From Pseudoduganella ginsengisoli (GTDB lineage: Bacteria; Pseudomonadota; Gammaproteobacteria; Burkholderiales; Burkholderiaceae_D), in contig NZ_WNLA01000003.1 of the NCBI RefSeq assembly GCF_009720865.1, positions 310,001-374,000 on the forward strand: a stretch of DNA of 64,000 bases, given 5' to 3'. The notes under the pieces were generated by a model that was not told the origin of the DNA, searched no databases, and worked only from the letters and a program-made list of their open reading frames with translations. This document shows positions 7,923 through 17,281 of the stretch, piece after piece. A program made the position numbers and the translations under genes. Every line of letters begins with the position of its first letter. The first letter of the stretch is position 1.

Positions 7923-10715
7923 TCAGTCGATTACTTCAATGGTGTAATTGGCAAACGCCAGCTTGGTATCGAACCGTTCCGTCAGCCCATTGGCATCGCT
8001 GACGCCCTCAATTTCCGTGCCGTCTTCCACCCGGATGCGATAGCGGCGGTTGGGAAGTACCGCGCGTGTGATCAAGTCCAGCAGTTGCACTTGCTGGTCG
8101 TGCTGCACGTCCGTGGCAGGCAAATCCAGTTCCTCAGGTTCGCCATCGCCGGCATCGAGTTGATCGAAGCAAGACGAACGTATCGTGTGTTCCCCACTGC
8201 TTTGCTGCGTGATCTTGCCGCCGCCATAGTCGGCCTGCACGCCTTGTGCGACGATCTTGACCGCAGGCGCGTCCAAGCTGATTCCTTCAGCTGCAACCAG
8301 CCGAATGTGCTTGAGCGCTGTAATGACGATGTCGCCGTTATGTGCAGACACCTCAACATTGCCCGCCCCGGCGATCAGCTTGATGCCAAGCTTGACGGCA
8401 AACAGTTCCAGCGCCCGTGCGGCCCGTGCGAACAAGCCCCGTCCGGCCGACAACTGAACGTCGCCAACGCTGGCCACCTCGACCTGTATTTCCGAGCCCA
8501 GCACTACGCCTTTCTGGCTGGTCAACAGCAAACCAGCATCGCCGTGTGCGGCAACAATCGGCTGACCTCCCGCCCCTTCGCCCGATGCATCGACATTGGA
8601 ACCCTGATCCCAATCCTCAACGTGTTCAGTCAATCGATCCAGCGCCGCAGCCGGTGCCGATTCGGCCATATGCGACCGGGCATGGTTATTGAGGTCGCAC
8701 GTCAGAGACGCCAGCGAACGAACCGCACCTGCCAGCGTATCGCGCTTCAACTGCGGCACGTCTTCCTGACCAGGCGAGGCAGTAAGCAACACGCCCCGGC
8801 CACCACGTATGGCTACCGCATGGTCACTACACAGCTCGGCGCCTTCACCACGCGGCTCGCCCAGGCCATCGCGGCGCCCTTCCGTCAGATAGCCCAGATT
8901 CAATTCGCTGGCGCCGTGCTCGCTGGCCAGCTGCACGCTAATCTGGCCCGGCGTATCGTCCAGCCGCAACTGATTACCTCGCATGCCACCCACTTCGCGG
9001 CTGCGGATCCCCGACAAATGCCGGTTGCCCGGCAATCCTCCGGCCCGGCTCAACGCGGGCGGCAATGCTGTGCCGTTATAGAGCTGGCCAACGATAATGG
9101 GCTTGTCCGGGTCGCCACCAAGGAAGTCCACCAGCACTTCCGTCCCTACGCGCGGCAATGCCAGCGTACCGCACTGTGCCACGTCGCCAGGCCCGTTGCC
9201 GGCCCAGTTGGACGCAACGCGGACCCAGGCCGAGTCGCCATCCGCATCGCTAGTCCCCATCCCGGCCGCGTGCGCATGATCTTCCGTGCGGGTCGCGGGA
9301 AAGCGTATCTTTACACGCCCATATTCGTCACAAGCCACTTCATCCATCAACGGTCCGACCACAATCGCGCTTTGTAATTGCGGCCGGGGCAAATCCACAC
9401 GCGGATCAAACGACGGTACGATCCGCACACCACGCCGCACGCACGTGAAACGAGTACGGAAACGCAGTACCTCCCCGGAAGGATGGTGAAAAGCCGCGTA
9501 GCGTCCGTCATCCCAGCCGCTGCCGGAAAACAGCCGCTCGATGCGAGGTGCGATCTCCTTCGGTAAATTATTACTGGCAGCAACGTGCTGCGACGTGACA
9601 ACAAACCGCCGCTGTTCCACGTCATGCGTATCGATTTCAGGATGTTCGCTCAGCGTGAACCATTCACCCGCTGCCAGCGCCCGGACACAGCCTTCGCCAC
9701 GAAATGTCTTGCTGTCGTAGAGTTGGCGCGCAGCCTGCGCCTCTGCCATGCCGGCAAAGTCGTTGGCATCAGCCGCCACGTGCGGCGCATCGACAAAATA
9801 TGCATCAAGCCGCGCTGCGAGGTGATTGCCAAACGCGCCCTGGTCAGCCTGAAAAGTGTTCGCCGACGCCATGAAGTCGCGTCCAGCGGGATTCCGGTAA
9901 TCCCAGCTATGGCGCGTTGCGGTGCTGGCCTGCAATGTACGCACGGCACACCAGCCAGTCACCGTATCACGCTCTTCGGTCGGATTATCCCGGTGATACC
10001 GCACCTCGCCGGCCGCACTTTCCGGCAAACGCATGGAGTCATCGAACAGCACCAGCGTATGCGCTGGCATGGCGGATTGCAGCAAATTTGACGGTAGGCC
10101 GCGGTTGGCATGGCCGGGGCGAAAATACCAGGCAATGCCGCGCCGTTTCAGCAAGCGGCGGATGAACGCAGCATCCGATTCATTGTGCTGCATCGTGAAT
10201 GCGCGCTGGGGATGCTGCCGGCCCACCCCATTGCACTCGATGTCGAACGCACTTCCCAGCGGCCCCATACGTTCACGCCATTCCCCCACCAGCAACGTGA
10301 CGATCTCCAGTTCATTCATATCGCGGAATACTCTGGTATTGGTACGCCGCTCCAGCAACGCCAGGGCATCGGTCACGGCCAGCTGATAGGTGGCCAATGC
10401 ACCGTCGCTTTCTCCACTCGATGCTTCAGCGACCAGCCCGCATATACTGCGCAACCGCCCTTCATCAGTGACGATCTGCAGTTCGGCCGGTACGCCAATG
10501 AAATCCTTCAAAGGCAGCATTGCACTGTCCGCCACGCACAGTACGTGGTATTCAAAGCCGCCACACACGGCTTCATGCCCGACCAGGCGCTGCGGCAATA
10601 GAACGTTGTCACACATGCCTGCTGGCAGCATCAAGCGCAGCTTGAGTGGGCGGTTGGCAACGCTCAGCCGGTCAAATGCGCCGATCAAGTCGAGAAGATC
10701 TAAATCGCTCTCCAT
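7923..10715 (-). CDS. vgrG: VgrG / TssI spike protein with C-terminal extension
   Basis: 930 residues. The gp27/gp5-like part (about 1-580) contains FMQHNESDAAFIRRLLKRRGIAWYF-type sequence and the OB-fold segments WVRVASNWAG and GTEVLVDFLGGDPDKPIIVGQ. A DUF2345-type beta-helix follows (about 620-840, LLTASPGQEDV, IELTALKHIRL-like repeats). After the GGGKITQQSSG segment there is an extra C-terminal domain with YRIRVEDGTEIEGVSDANG, which resembles transthyretin-like adaptor domains. The trimer punctures the target cell and carries effectors. The position between two lipase/immunity pairs suggests the extension docks Tle4; that is inference. Confidence 0.93.
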   Translation of the reverse strand: MESDLDLLDLIGAFDRLSVANRPLKLRLMLPAGMCDNVLLPQRLVGHEAVCGGFEYHVLCVADSAMLPLKDFIGVPAELQIVTDEGRLRSICGLVAEASSGESDGALATYQLAVTDALALLERRTNTRVFRDMNELEIVTLLVGEWRERMGPLGSAFDIECNGVGRQHPQRAFTMQHNESDAAFIRRLLKRRGIAWYFRPGHANRGLPSNLLQSAMPAHTLVLFDDSMRLPESAAGEVRYHRDNPTEERDTVTGWCAVRTLQASTATRHSWDYRNPAGRDFMASANTFQADQGAFGNHLAARLDAYFVDAPHVAADANDFAGMAEAQAARQLYDSKTFRGEGCVRALAAGEWFTLSEHPEIDTHDVEQRRFVVTSQHVAASNNLPKEIAPRIERLFSGSGWDDGRYAAFHHPSGEVLRFRTRFTCVRRGVRIVPSFDPRVDLPRPQLQSAIVVGPLMDEVACDEYGRVKIRFPATRTEDHAHAAGMGTSDADGDSAWVRVASNWAGNGPGDVAQCGTLALPRVGTEVLVDFLGGDPDKPIIVGQLYNGTALPPALSRAGGLPGNRHLSGIRSREVGGMRGNQLRLDDTPGQISVQLASEHGASELNLGYLTEGRRDGLGEPRGEGAELCSDHAVAIRGGRGVLLTASPGQEDVPQLKRDTLAGAVRSLASLTCDLNNHARSHMAESAPAAALDRLTEHVEDWDQGSNVDASGEGAGGQPIVAAHGDAGLLLTSQKGVVLGSEIQVEVASVGDVQLSAGRGLFARAARALELFAVKLGIKLIAGAGNVEVSAHNGDIVITALKHIRLVAAEGISLDAPAVKIVAQGVQADYGGGKITQQSSGEHTIRSSCFDQLDAGDGEPEELDLPATDVQHDQQVQLLDLITRAVLPNRRYRIRVEDGTEIEGVSDANGLTERFDTKLAFANYTIEVID

Positions 10716-10817
10716 ATGGACTCCCGGTTGGCAAGGCGCCGGCGCGACACCGGGCGCAGGATGAACAAGTCACAACAAGCGGCCAGGGCGCCACTTGTGC
10801 ATCAAGAATTTATGCCG

Positions 10818-12269
10818 TTAGTTGCGCGAAACCACTGCTTCACCGCCAGTAGATTCCGGCGTGGTGGGCGCAGTTTTTACTTCGTGCTTTACGGACGCCT
10901 CCTGCTCCGGCAACCGTTGCTGTAACCGGCGGTCCAGCAACCGCCATTGCGACGGAATAGCACTATGAAAGATGTCGCGCGTCCCTGTCATGCGTTGCCA
11001 CCAGCTCTGCTTTTGTAAGGCAGCCTGGGGCATTGCATTCCCTTCGCGGAAATAGCGCACCGCACTGCCTTTCACCTGCACTTTGGGACCATATTGTTTG
11101 GCATCCTGGCACTCCCACCACCCCGCATTGGGGCACGGCAAGCCGGCGCTGACCGACGTACCGGGAACGACAACGGACTTGGCCACTGCAGCGGGGGCGG
11201 CAGGACGAACACGGATGGAACCCAGTAACGTATCCCACAGTGCGATGGCTTCTTCATTCGTCACACTGGGCGGCGTGGCAGCACGCTTGTTTTCTTTGAC
11301 ACCGGTATGGAACTCCGCTCGAATCTGGGGATGGTAAGGATCGTTGGCGCGTCCCGGACTCCAAAAGATGAACTCATGATTGGCCTCATGGAATCCGGCC
11401 CTTGCTGGTTTCCATGCTGCGACTTCTTCGCCTTGCAATTCCAGTATGGTGCGCCGGCCCCGCCGCAAGTATTGAATGGAGTCCCACCACGCGCCCAGAC
11501 CTTCCTCTCGAGCGGATTTCTCCGCATATTTCAAATCACGCTGAAAATCAGTTTGGGGCAAGACAAATTCCCGATTTTTCATGATATTCAATGACAAATG
11601 CACGTCCGGAAAATCCTCGAGCCTGAAACCGATCGAGGTATTTTCAAACTCATCGTCATGATCGACGAAACCACCTTCCAAACAGACGCCTTTGCCTGTG
11701 GGGATCTCATCGTCTGTGCGGGGACGCAAAAGGTGAGCGACGCGGTTATGTTCTGCGATGCGCTGCTTAATCTTAGTGGGTATGATTCGCATATCTTCAA
11801 AAATAAACAGACCGGTGGAAAGCGGAATAAAAGAAAACAATGTGTAGTTGATCGAATTCAAACCCACGAGCATTTTGTGTCCCATTCCGGCGCCGTCGAA
11901 TACCTTGCCGAAAACAGCATCCGGTGCAGTAACCCGCTCATCCCGGCGATCAAGCTCCTCTTCAATCTTGATGCGCTGTCTCTCGACAAATTGACCGATC
12001 TCGCCAGACTTATTCGGACCAATATAAATTTCCGCTCCCACTGTCATGCGGCCCCATATGACCTTGGTTCTGGCCGGCACAGTAATGACGAAGCGGCCAA
12101 AGCAAACGGTCTTGGTTTGTGCAAACGTGGCTTGCAAGCGGCTGGGAACTTCAGTCATGTTGGATTTCCTTGGCAAGTTGGGGGTCTGGTCAGCCATGGC
12201 GGGAGGAATGGCCAGCAGCGCCAACCACAGCGGCCATCCACGTAAAGCATGCAGAGCGAATAATTTCAT
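10818..12269 (-). CDS. Tli4-family T6SS immunity protein (first copy)
   Basis: 483 residues with a signal peptide (MKLFALHALRGWPLWLALLA...AMA), so probably periplasmic. It shares with the other copy the N-terminal pattern CFGRFVITVPARTKVIWGRM and one C-terminal C-P-N-A-G-W-W-E-C unit (about 385-460) ending in SQWRLLDRR. It overlaps the stop codon of the upstream effector by ATGA. The effector is broken but this reading frame is intact, so it may persist as an orphan immunity gene against kin or neighbours still carrying that Tle4. Confidence 0.82.
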   Translation of the reverse strand: MKLFALHALRGWPLWLALLAIPPAMADQTPNLPRKSNMTEVPSRLQATFAQTKTVCFGRFVITVPARTKVIWGRMTVGAEIYIGPNKSGEIGQFVERQRIKIEEELDRRDERVTAPDAVFGKVFDGAGMGHKMLVGLNSINYTLFSFIPLSTGLFIFEDMRIIPTKIKQRIAEHNRVAHLLRPRTDDEIPTGKGVCLEGGFVDHDDEFENTSIGFRLEDFPDVHLSLNIMKNREFVLPQTDFQRDLKYAEKSAREEGLGAWWDSIQYLRRGRRTILELQGEEVAAWKPARAGFHEANHEFIFWSPGRANDPYHPQIRAEFHTGVKENKRAATPPSVTNEEAIALWDTLLGSIRVRPAAPAAVAKSVVVPGTSVSAGLPCPNAGWWECQDAKQYGPKVQVKGSAVRYFREGNAMPQAALQKQSWWQRMTGTRDIFHSAIPSQWRLLDRRLQQRLPEQEASVKHEVKTAPTTPESTGGEAVVSRN

Positions 12270-13776
12270 GGTGTGCTCCCGGTCATCGAGTGGGCGATAC
12301 GAATGATGCTGTAGAGGGTGCTGAACAGTGCATTGCTATCCGCATAGCTGGCTTGATGCTCATATCCGGCTTGCCGGAAGATGCCTTTGAACTTTCCGCT
12401 TCGGACTTGATCATCGGCCGAATGCATCGGCACCGTCTGGGCACCTGGCGCCGTTGCATCCAGCAGCGTGCAAGTCAAGACACGGGCAGAGGGGTCCAGC
12501 GTGTCGAAGTTGGACAAGGGTTCGGTATTGCGTTTTTCGCCGCCATATTCATTTAACGTCAGGGTACCGGTGCCTTCGTCGCCCAGCGTTCGCAATGTAT
12601 CGACAGCTTTTGCATTCACCCGCTTTGACAGGCGCCAGACAATATCGCGCCATGCGGGACGTTTTGCGGCGGAGCCATAATGGGCATAGCTGTTTTCGTG
12701 ATAAAAGCCATTGCGTTTGCCAGAACAGCGGTCACGTGCTGGCCTGTCGGACCACACACTTTGGATGCAGGTCCAATTCCCTCCACGCCGCAGCGAAACC
12801 GCCGATAGCCTGCTGCCGCACCAATCGCAGGCATCACACCATGTACGATCCCCGCCACCCGGTGCTTCAGATTCCCCATCTCCGGATGAATAACGGCGCG
12901 CGCCACCAGGCCGCCCATGGAATGGGTGACGAGTATCACTTGATCACATTGAAAGCCCCACGACTGGTACTTGGCAATCAGCGCGTCAATGCGCTTTGCC
13001 ACCGCGATTCCGGAATCCCTGTTTGATTTCAGCCAGTTGTAGCCCATTGCATGCACTGGAAAGCAGCGTCCTTTTACTGCCTCGCGCAAGGTCTTTTCAT
13101 CCAGGGGCGGCAACGCCATCCCGGGCACCGCGCCCCAGCGCACCGGCGCTACGCCCAGTACATTGGTGGCCCACCATTCAGTCGGCTTACCGCCGGTGCA
13201 AAACGGCATATTCAAATGCGACTCGCATAATTCCAGGACAGACTTGTAGCTGCTGAAAAGCACTTCGCCCCAGCCACGCTCGTACGCTTTTTGTTCGCGA
13301 CTCTTGCTGTTCGGCATGCCTGGCGGATCGTTCAACAATAAGACCGATCTGATATCCAGTACCCCTTGTGGAAAAGCGTAATATTCCTTTGTAGGTTTCG
13401 AAGGACTATGCCGCATATCCGCTGTTTCAGCGGGATCTCCGGTGGGGTTATGTACCGGATCATAGGTGTCCACTTCCGTCTGGTCCGGATCAAGCTGCTT
13501 TTGGCGTACATCCGGCGTTGCTTTGATGAGCGCCGCGCAGGTCGACTTGTCATCCGGGTTCCAAGCCATATTGTCGCTTTTCCCCAGATCCTTCTGCCGG
13601 GCAGCGCTCAGCCGCAAATTGCTTCCCATGATTCCCGGGATGAACACAACGGGCACGACGCGCTTCGGCGGCACGTTCATGATCTGTAGCCGTTTATCCG
13701 ATTTCGGCGTGACATACCCTGTCGTGGTCTTGCCGCCCTTGTCGAGATTAACGGGAAGGTTTTTTCCATCCGCCAT
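12266..13776 (-). pseudogene. Tle4-like phospholipase effector, inactivated by an internal deletion and frameshift
   Basis: The N-terminal 350 residues (12720-13776) closely follow the intact copy, including GIMGSNLR and the nucleophile elbow VTHSMGGLVAR. After the shared segment VLANA the reading frame shifts near 12715-12725, and the sequence resumes in another frame at a point equivalent to residue 435 of the intact protein (GFYH...SYAHYG). About 83 residues are missing, and the remaining C-terminal part (to 12266) is out of frame. In addition the GDQTVP motif reads GAQTVP here, so the likely catalytic acid is also lost. The C-terminal frame still overlaps the immunity gene start by ATGA. 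Confidence 0.85.
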
Positions 13777-13812
13777 GGCAATCCTTTCCTTGTGATGAAG
13801 TCCGTTGACCAG

Positions 13813-14850
13813 CTACGGCGCCAACTCATAGAAATAACTGAATTCACCTGCCGTCTCGGGCCGCCCCAGGCAATATCCCCGCCCCAGCTGATGTCCGCAT
13901 CCCAATTGCAGCCTGGTGATGTCTGGCTTGCGCAGCACGAGTTGCACGTCAAACCGCATGCTGTCCAGCTTGAAGAGTCCAAGAAACGCCGCCAATGCTT
14001 GCGCTCCGGGGGCGTGTGGCAGGAAATAATCAAAGTCGGCCCGGCGCAATGGCCCTATGCGCACGCGTGCGCGGCGGCCACGCACACGCTGCCTTGCCCC
14101 CAGCGTGATACTGCCCAGCGTGCAATTGCCGCGCCCCAGCACAGTCAATTCATTGGGTTGAAGCCGATACCACTCGGTATGGAAGGGCTGCACTTCAAAC
14201 GGCAAACCAAAGTAATCCACCAGCAGCCCTTGCAAAGCCGTAGCCGGCACACAGTGACTACGCGAGACCGCCGCGTAGTAAGCCGCCACTTCATCCGGGA
14301 CATTGGGCTTGCTTTGCCGTGCCGGCGGCATGCTGGCAATGGCTAGCAGAATCGGAAGAAATGCATCGCTTCCCTGTGCATCCATCGTGTAATGAACGCG
14401 CGCCTGTGCCCACGCCTGATAAAACAAATCCACGGAACGCTGCGATAGCATGTCGAAAAACGCACGCACGCTTTCCAACCGGCCGTTTTCCTGCGTCGCT
14501 AAAACGCGGCGGGTAAACGCAAACGGCATTTGCCCAGTCGAACCCAGCAAGCTAACCACTGCCGGCGTGACGTTGATCCGCACAATGGCACCTTGCTGCC
14601 TCGCACGCCCCAATTCAGCGTTTGTGCCGATGGGGACCCCGGCATCAATAGTGATGCTGTCAACCTCGCTTTGCGGGAAGCTCAGCGAAACGCGGTTGCA
14701 AAAGCGGACGCGCCTGTCCAGCCGAAACGGGATGCTGCGCCCCAGCCAGCGGTCCAGCAGGTAGACCGCCTGACCAAACTGGAACTGCCACGGTTCATCA
14801 AGCAGCCGTCGGATTACACCAGGGCCAGCATGCCATTGCGTGGTTTGCAT
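13813..14850 (-). CDS. tssG: T6SS baseplate protein TssG
   Basis: 345 residues, the typical TssG size. The family-typical opening VIRRLLDEPWQFQFGQAVYLLDRWLG and the segment VRFCNRVSLSFPQSEV are present. TssG bridges TssF and TssK in the wedge of the T6SS baseplate. ATG 14850 lies inside the last 12 codons of tssF, in another frame, with AAAGGAA upstream; the open frame extends further up but only antisense to nothing conserved. The overlapping order tssE-tssF-tssG is standard. Confidence 0.92.
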   Translation of the reverse strand: MQTTQWHAGPGVIRRLLDEPWQFQFGQAVYLLDRWLGRSIPFRLDRRVRFCNRVSLSFPQSEVDSITIDAGVPIGTNAELGRARQQGAIVRINVTPAVVSLLGSTGQMPFAFTRRVLATQENGRLESVRAFFDMLSQRSVDLFYQAWAQARVHYTMDAQGSDAFLPILLAIASMPPARQSKPNVPDEVAAYYAAVSRSHCVPATALQGLLVDYFGLPFEVQPFHTEWYRLQPNELTVLGRGNCTLGSITLGARQRVRGRRARVRIGPLRRADFDYFLPHAPGAQALAAFLGLFKLDSMRFDVQLVLRKPDITRLQLGCGHQLGRGYCLGRPETAGEFSYFYELAP

Positions 14851-16670
14851 CGCATGAGTTCCTTTCCTGTGTGATGGGACACGACAATCAGGTGGACAAA
14901 GCTGTTGAGATGGACAGTCAGGCCAAACACGTAGTCCAGTACCTGCACAAAGACGTGCAGTCCGCTGCCCGCATACGCATCCTCGTCCACCGCCAGCGTC
15001 ACTTCGGTGCCAAACAAATGACCGCTGCCGTGAACATCGCGCCATGGAATGCGCGCCGGGCGATGGCGGATACTTCGCATGCCGCCAATCTGGCGGCGTG
15101 TCACAGCGGATTGCGGCAAGTCGTACAACGTCAGCATTTCAGTCAACACCGCCAAATCTTCCTGCAACAGCGAATGCAGCGACACCGACAAGTGCGAGAC
15201 CAGGCGCCAATGATCCGCGTCGGATACCCGATATGAACGGGAAGGTTTGCGCAGCATGCGGATAGGGAAGCTGCCGACCGGACTGGCCATGGACAAGTCA
15301 CCGCCCTCGGCGCCACATGCCAGTTGGAGCGGCAAATCCCGATTGGTGCACGTGAGGTCGACCGATACGGTACTGCTGTCCGCCTCAAGCGGATTGAACG
15401 CGCTATCGACCAGAGATATCGCCATTTCATAGCCAGGATTGGTGGCAGCCAGCAGCGCGTCCCGCCGCGTCAGCCAATAGCGGCCACACCGTCCTTCCTG
15501 AAAACCATGTTTCAAGGAATAGTAAGGGTGGAACTGTGCAGACGTGGTTCCGGCCGAATCATTCGTCGTGACGCAAACCGCATCCACGCTGTAAATTTCA
15601 TAGGCTTGTGCGTGTTGCACACTCGGCAACAAAGCATATTCGCTCTTGGTGTAATCTTGATAAATGGGACAGGCACTGGTACTGAACAAATTGACGATAG
15701 GGGTACAGCCAGTCGCCAAATGCGTTCTTGCCAGCGGCGCCAGCACGTTTGCCAGTGCCGGCTTATCCAAGCGTACGCCAAGATGCAATGTCAACCGGCG
15801 GCAATCCGGTGGCAACGTCAATGCGGTCAAATCGAGGTCGAAGAAATTGAATTTCTCCGGATAGAGGAAATATTCCGTGACAATGCGGCAAGCTGGCTGC
15901 AACCGTGCCTCATAGGGCAGCATTGCGTCGTCAGGTTCGAAACCGGCGGCGGCCAATGGCACCGTTGCCAGCCGCCGCCACGTTTTTGCATCACCCGCCT
16001 GCAACCAGGCTGCAACCACTCTCGTGAACAAGGTATCCCGTAACGTAGCAGCCAGGGCAGCGTCGGCATCAATGAACAGCCTCAGACGCGCCAGCCCAAA
16101 CTTCGCCGCTGACATGACAGCCGATGTCGACTCCAAAGTGATGGCGATATCCGCCAGCCATTCCCCCGTGGCATATCCCATCAGCGGTTGCTGAGTAGCT
16201 GGCGTAAAGCATGCGTCAGCCACACGCACCGGCACGACGTCAACATCATACACTGTGCGGAATTCACAGCGGACACCTTCGCGCTGAGGCGCAAACAAGG
16301 CGGTCCCGCGCGGCACCCTCTTTGCTTGTCCCGAGGCCAGCCGCAACGCTTCTTCGAAATCGAACCGCGCGATGGTTGCCGGCGGACTGGGTCTGTCCAT
16401 ATGCGGCAACATGGTTGCAATCAAGTCACGTGCCAGTTGCTGCTGATTGCGCTGCAGGCGGTCGGCGGTACGGGCGTTGGTGAAGCTGATGGCATCCAGC
16501 AGGCCCTGCGTGTGCGGATGCTTGGCATGGGAACCGCCTGTCATCCCCAGCGCCCCAGCTTCCGCAGGGAAGCGCTCAGCAAAGTCGCGGCAACTGCGTT
16601 CTTGCTCGATGCGCTCCCGCTCGTAATGGCGCAATAAATCCATCAGGCCACGCGTCATACGCGCCCCCAT
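14814..16670 (-). CDS. tssF: T6SS baseplate protein TssF
   Basis: About 618 residues, normal for TssF (VasA). The family start LLRHYERERIEQERSCRDFAERFP...AGALGM is present, then DPHVERLLQ-like sequence (here DRLQRNQQQLARDLIATMLPHM), and the C-terminal region GTEVTLAVDEDAYAGSGLHVF with LFVHLNSFVHL-type sequence. ATG 16670 is used here; ATG 16658 has a better G-rich stretch before it and is an alternative. The gene overlaps tssG by 37 bases and follows tssE by about 45. Confidence 0.92.
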   Translation of the reverse strand: MGARMTRGLMDLLRHYERERIEQERSCRDFAERFPAEAGALGMTGGSHAKHPHTQGLLDAISFTNARTADRLQRNQQQLARDLIATMLPHMDRPSPPATIARFDFEEALRLASGQAKRVPRGTALFAPQREGVRCEFRTVYDVDVVPVRVADACFTPATQQPLMGYATGEWLADIAITLESTSAVMSAAKFGLARLRLFIDADAALAATLRDTLFTRVVAAWLQAGDAKTWRRLATVPLAAAGFEPDDAMLPYEARLQPACRIVTEYFLYPEKFNFFDLDLTALTLPPDCRRLTLHLGVRLDKPALANVLAPLARTHLATGCTPIVNLFSTSACPIYQDYTKSEYALLPSVQHAQAYEIYSVDAVCVTTNDSAGTTSAQFHPYYSLKHGFQEGRCGRYWLTRRDALLAATNPGYEMAISLVDSAFNPLEADSSTVSVDLTCTNRDLPLQLACGAEGGDLSMASPVGSFPIRMLRKPSRSYRVSDADHWRLVSHLSVSLHSLLQEDLAVLTEMLTLYDLPQSAVTRRQIGGMRSIRHRPARIPWRDVHGSGHLFGTEVTLAVDEDAYAGSGLHVFVQVLDYVFGLTVHLNSFVHLIVVSHHTGKELMRCKPRNGMLALV

Positions 16671-16714
16671 CAGCAATGATCAAGAAGAAGAGCGGCAGCA
16701 CGCCGCAGCGAAGG

Positions 16715-17167
16715 TCAAGTCATGCGGCGCCGAATGGTACATCGCTGTCCGGAAGGCTCCAGCATGCCGTCAAAGCAAACAGTTTGCCCCCCGGCGCCGG
16801 CCTTCAGGCGAGCGTGAACTTGAAAGCTAATCCGATTGATCGCACTGGCTTCTGGAAGCATTCGCGCACGCACGTCGGCCAGCCGTGGCTCATGCCGGCT
16901 GATGGCATGAGCTACCGCAGCGCCAATGCTGTTGACATCGTTACTGACGCACAGTGCAGAAAAGTCCGGCAAGCCATAAGCCAGAATAGAAACTTGCGCG
17001 TGAGGGAAGCCATTCAATATGGCATCGGGAAGGGCGCGCCGGGTATTGAGTAAATCTTCCAGGTCGCGGGCTATCGCGCTCTTGAGGTCTTCCAGTGACC
17101 AGCCGGTCGGCCTGTCGTGTTCACCAAACAGGCCAGACCAAAAGTCCGGTAATAAGGGTTGTGGCAT
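16715..17167 (-). CDS. tssE: T6SS baseplate protein TssE (gp25-like)
   Basis: 150 residues of the GPW/gp25 family, with a conserved segment DLEDLLNTRRALPDAILNGFPHAQVSILAYGLPDFS that resembles the usual LLNTR...SV..YGLPD pattern. TssE nucleates sheath polymerisation on the baseplate. It is the first T6SS gene on this strand. An NHL-repeat gene lies 114 bases upstream on the same strand. No sheath (tssB/C) or hcp gene precedes it, which is unusual for tssE. Confidence 0.9.
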   Translation of the reverse strand: MPQPLLPDFWSGLFGEHDRPTGWSLEDLKSAIARDLEDLLNTRRALPDAILNGFPHAQVSILAYGLPDFSALCVSNDVNSIGAAVAHAISRHEPRLADVRARMLPEASAINRISFQVHARLKAGAGGQTVCFDGMLEPSGQRCTIRRRMT

Positions 17168-17281
17168 GGCGAATTCCCACTGGCGGCATTAGAGAATTCA
17201 TTATTGAAAAAATTGCCAAGCCACAACTTGCGCATGCGCAATTAATGTGAAGGCCACCTCACAGCAGCCCCCACGTACCAC

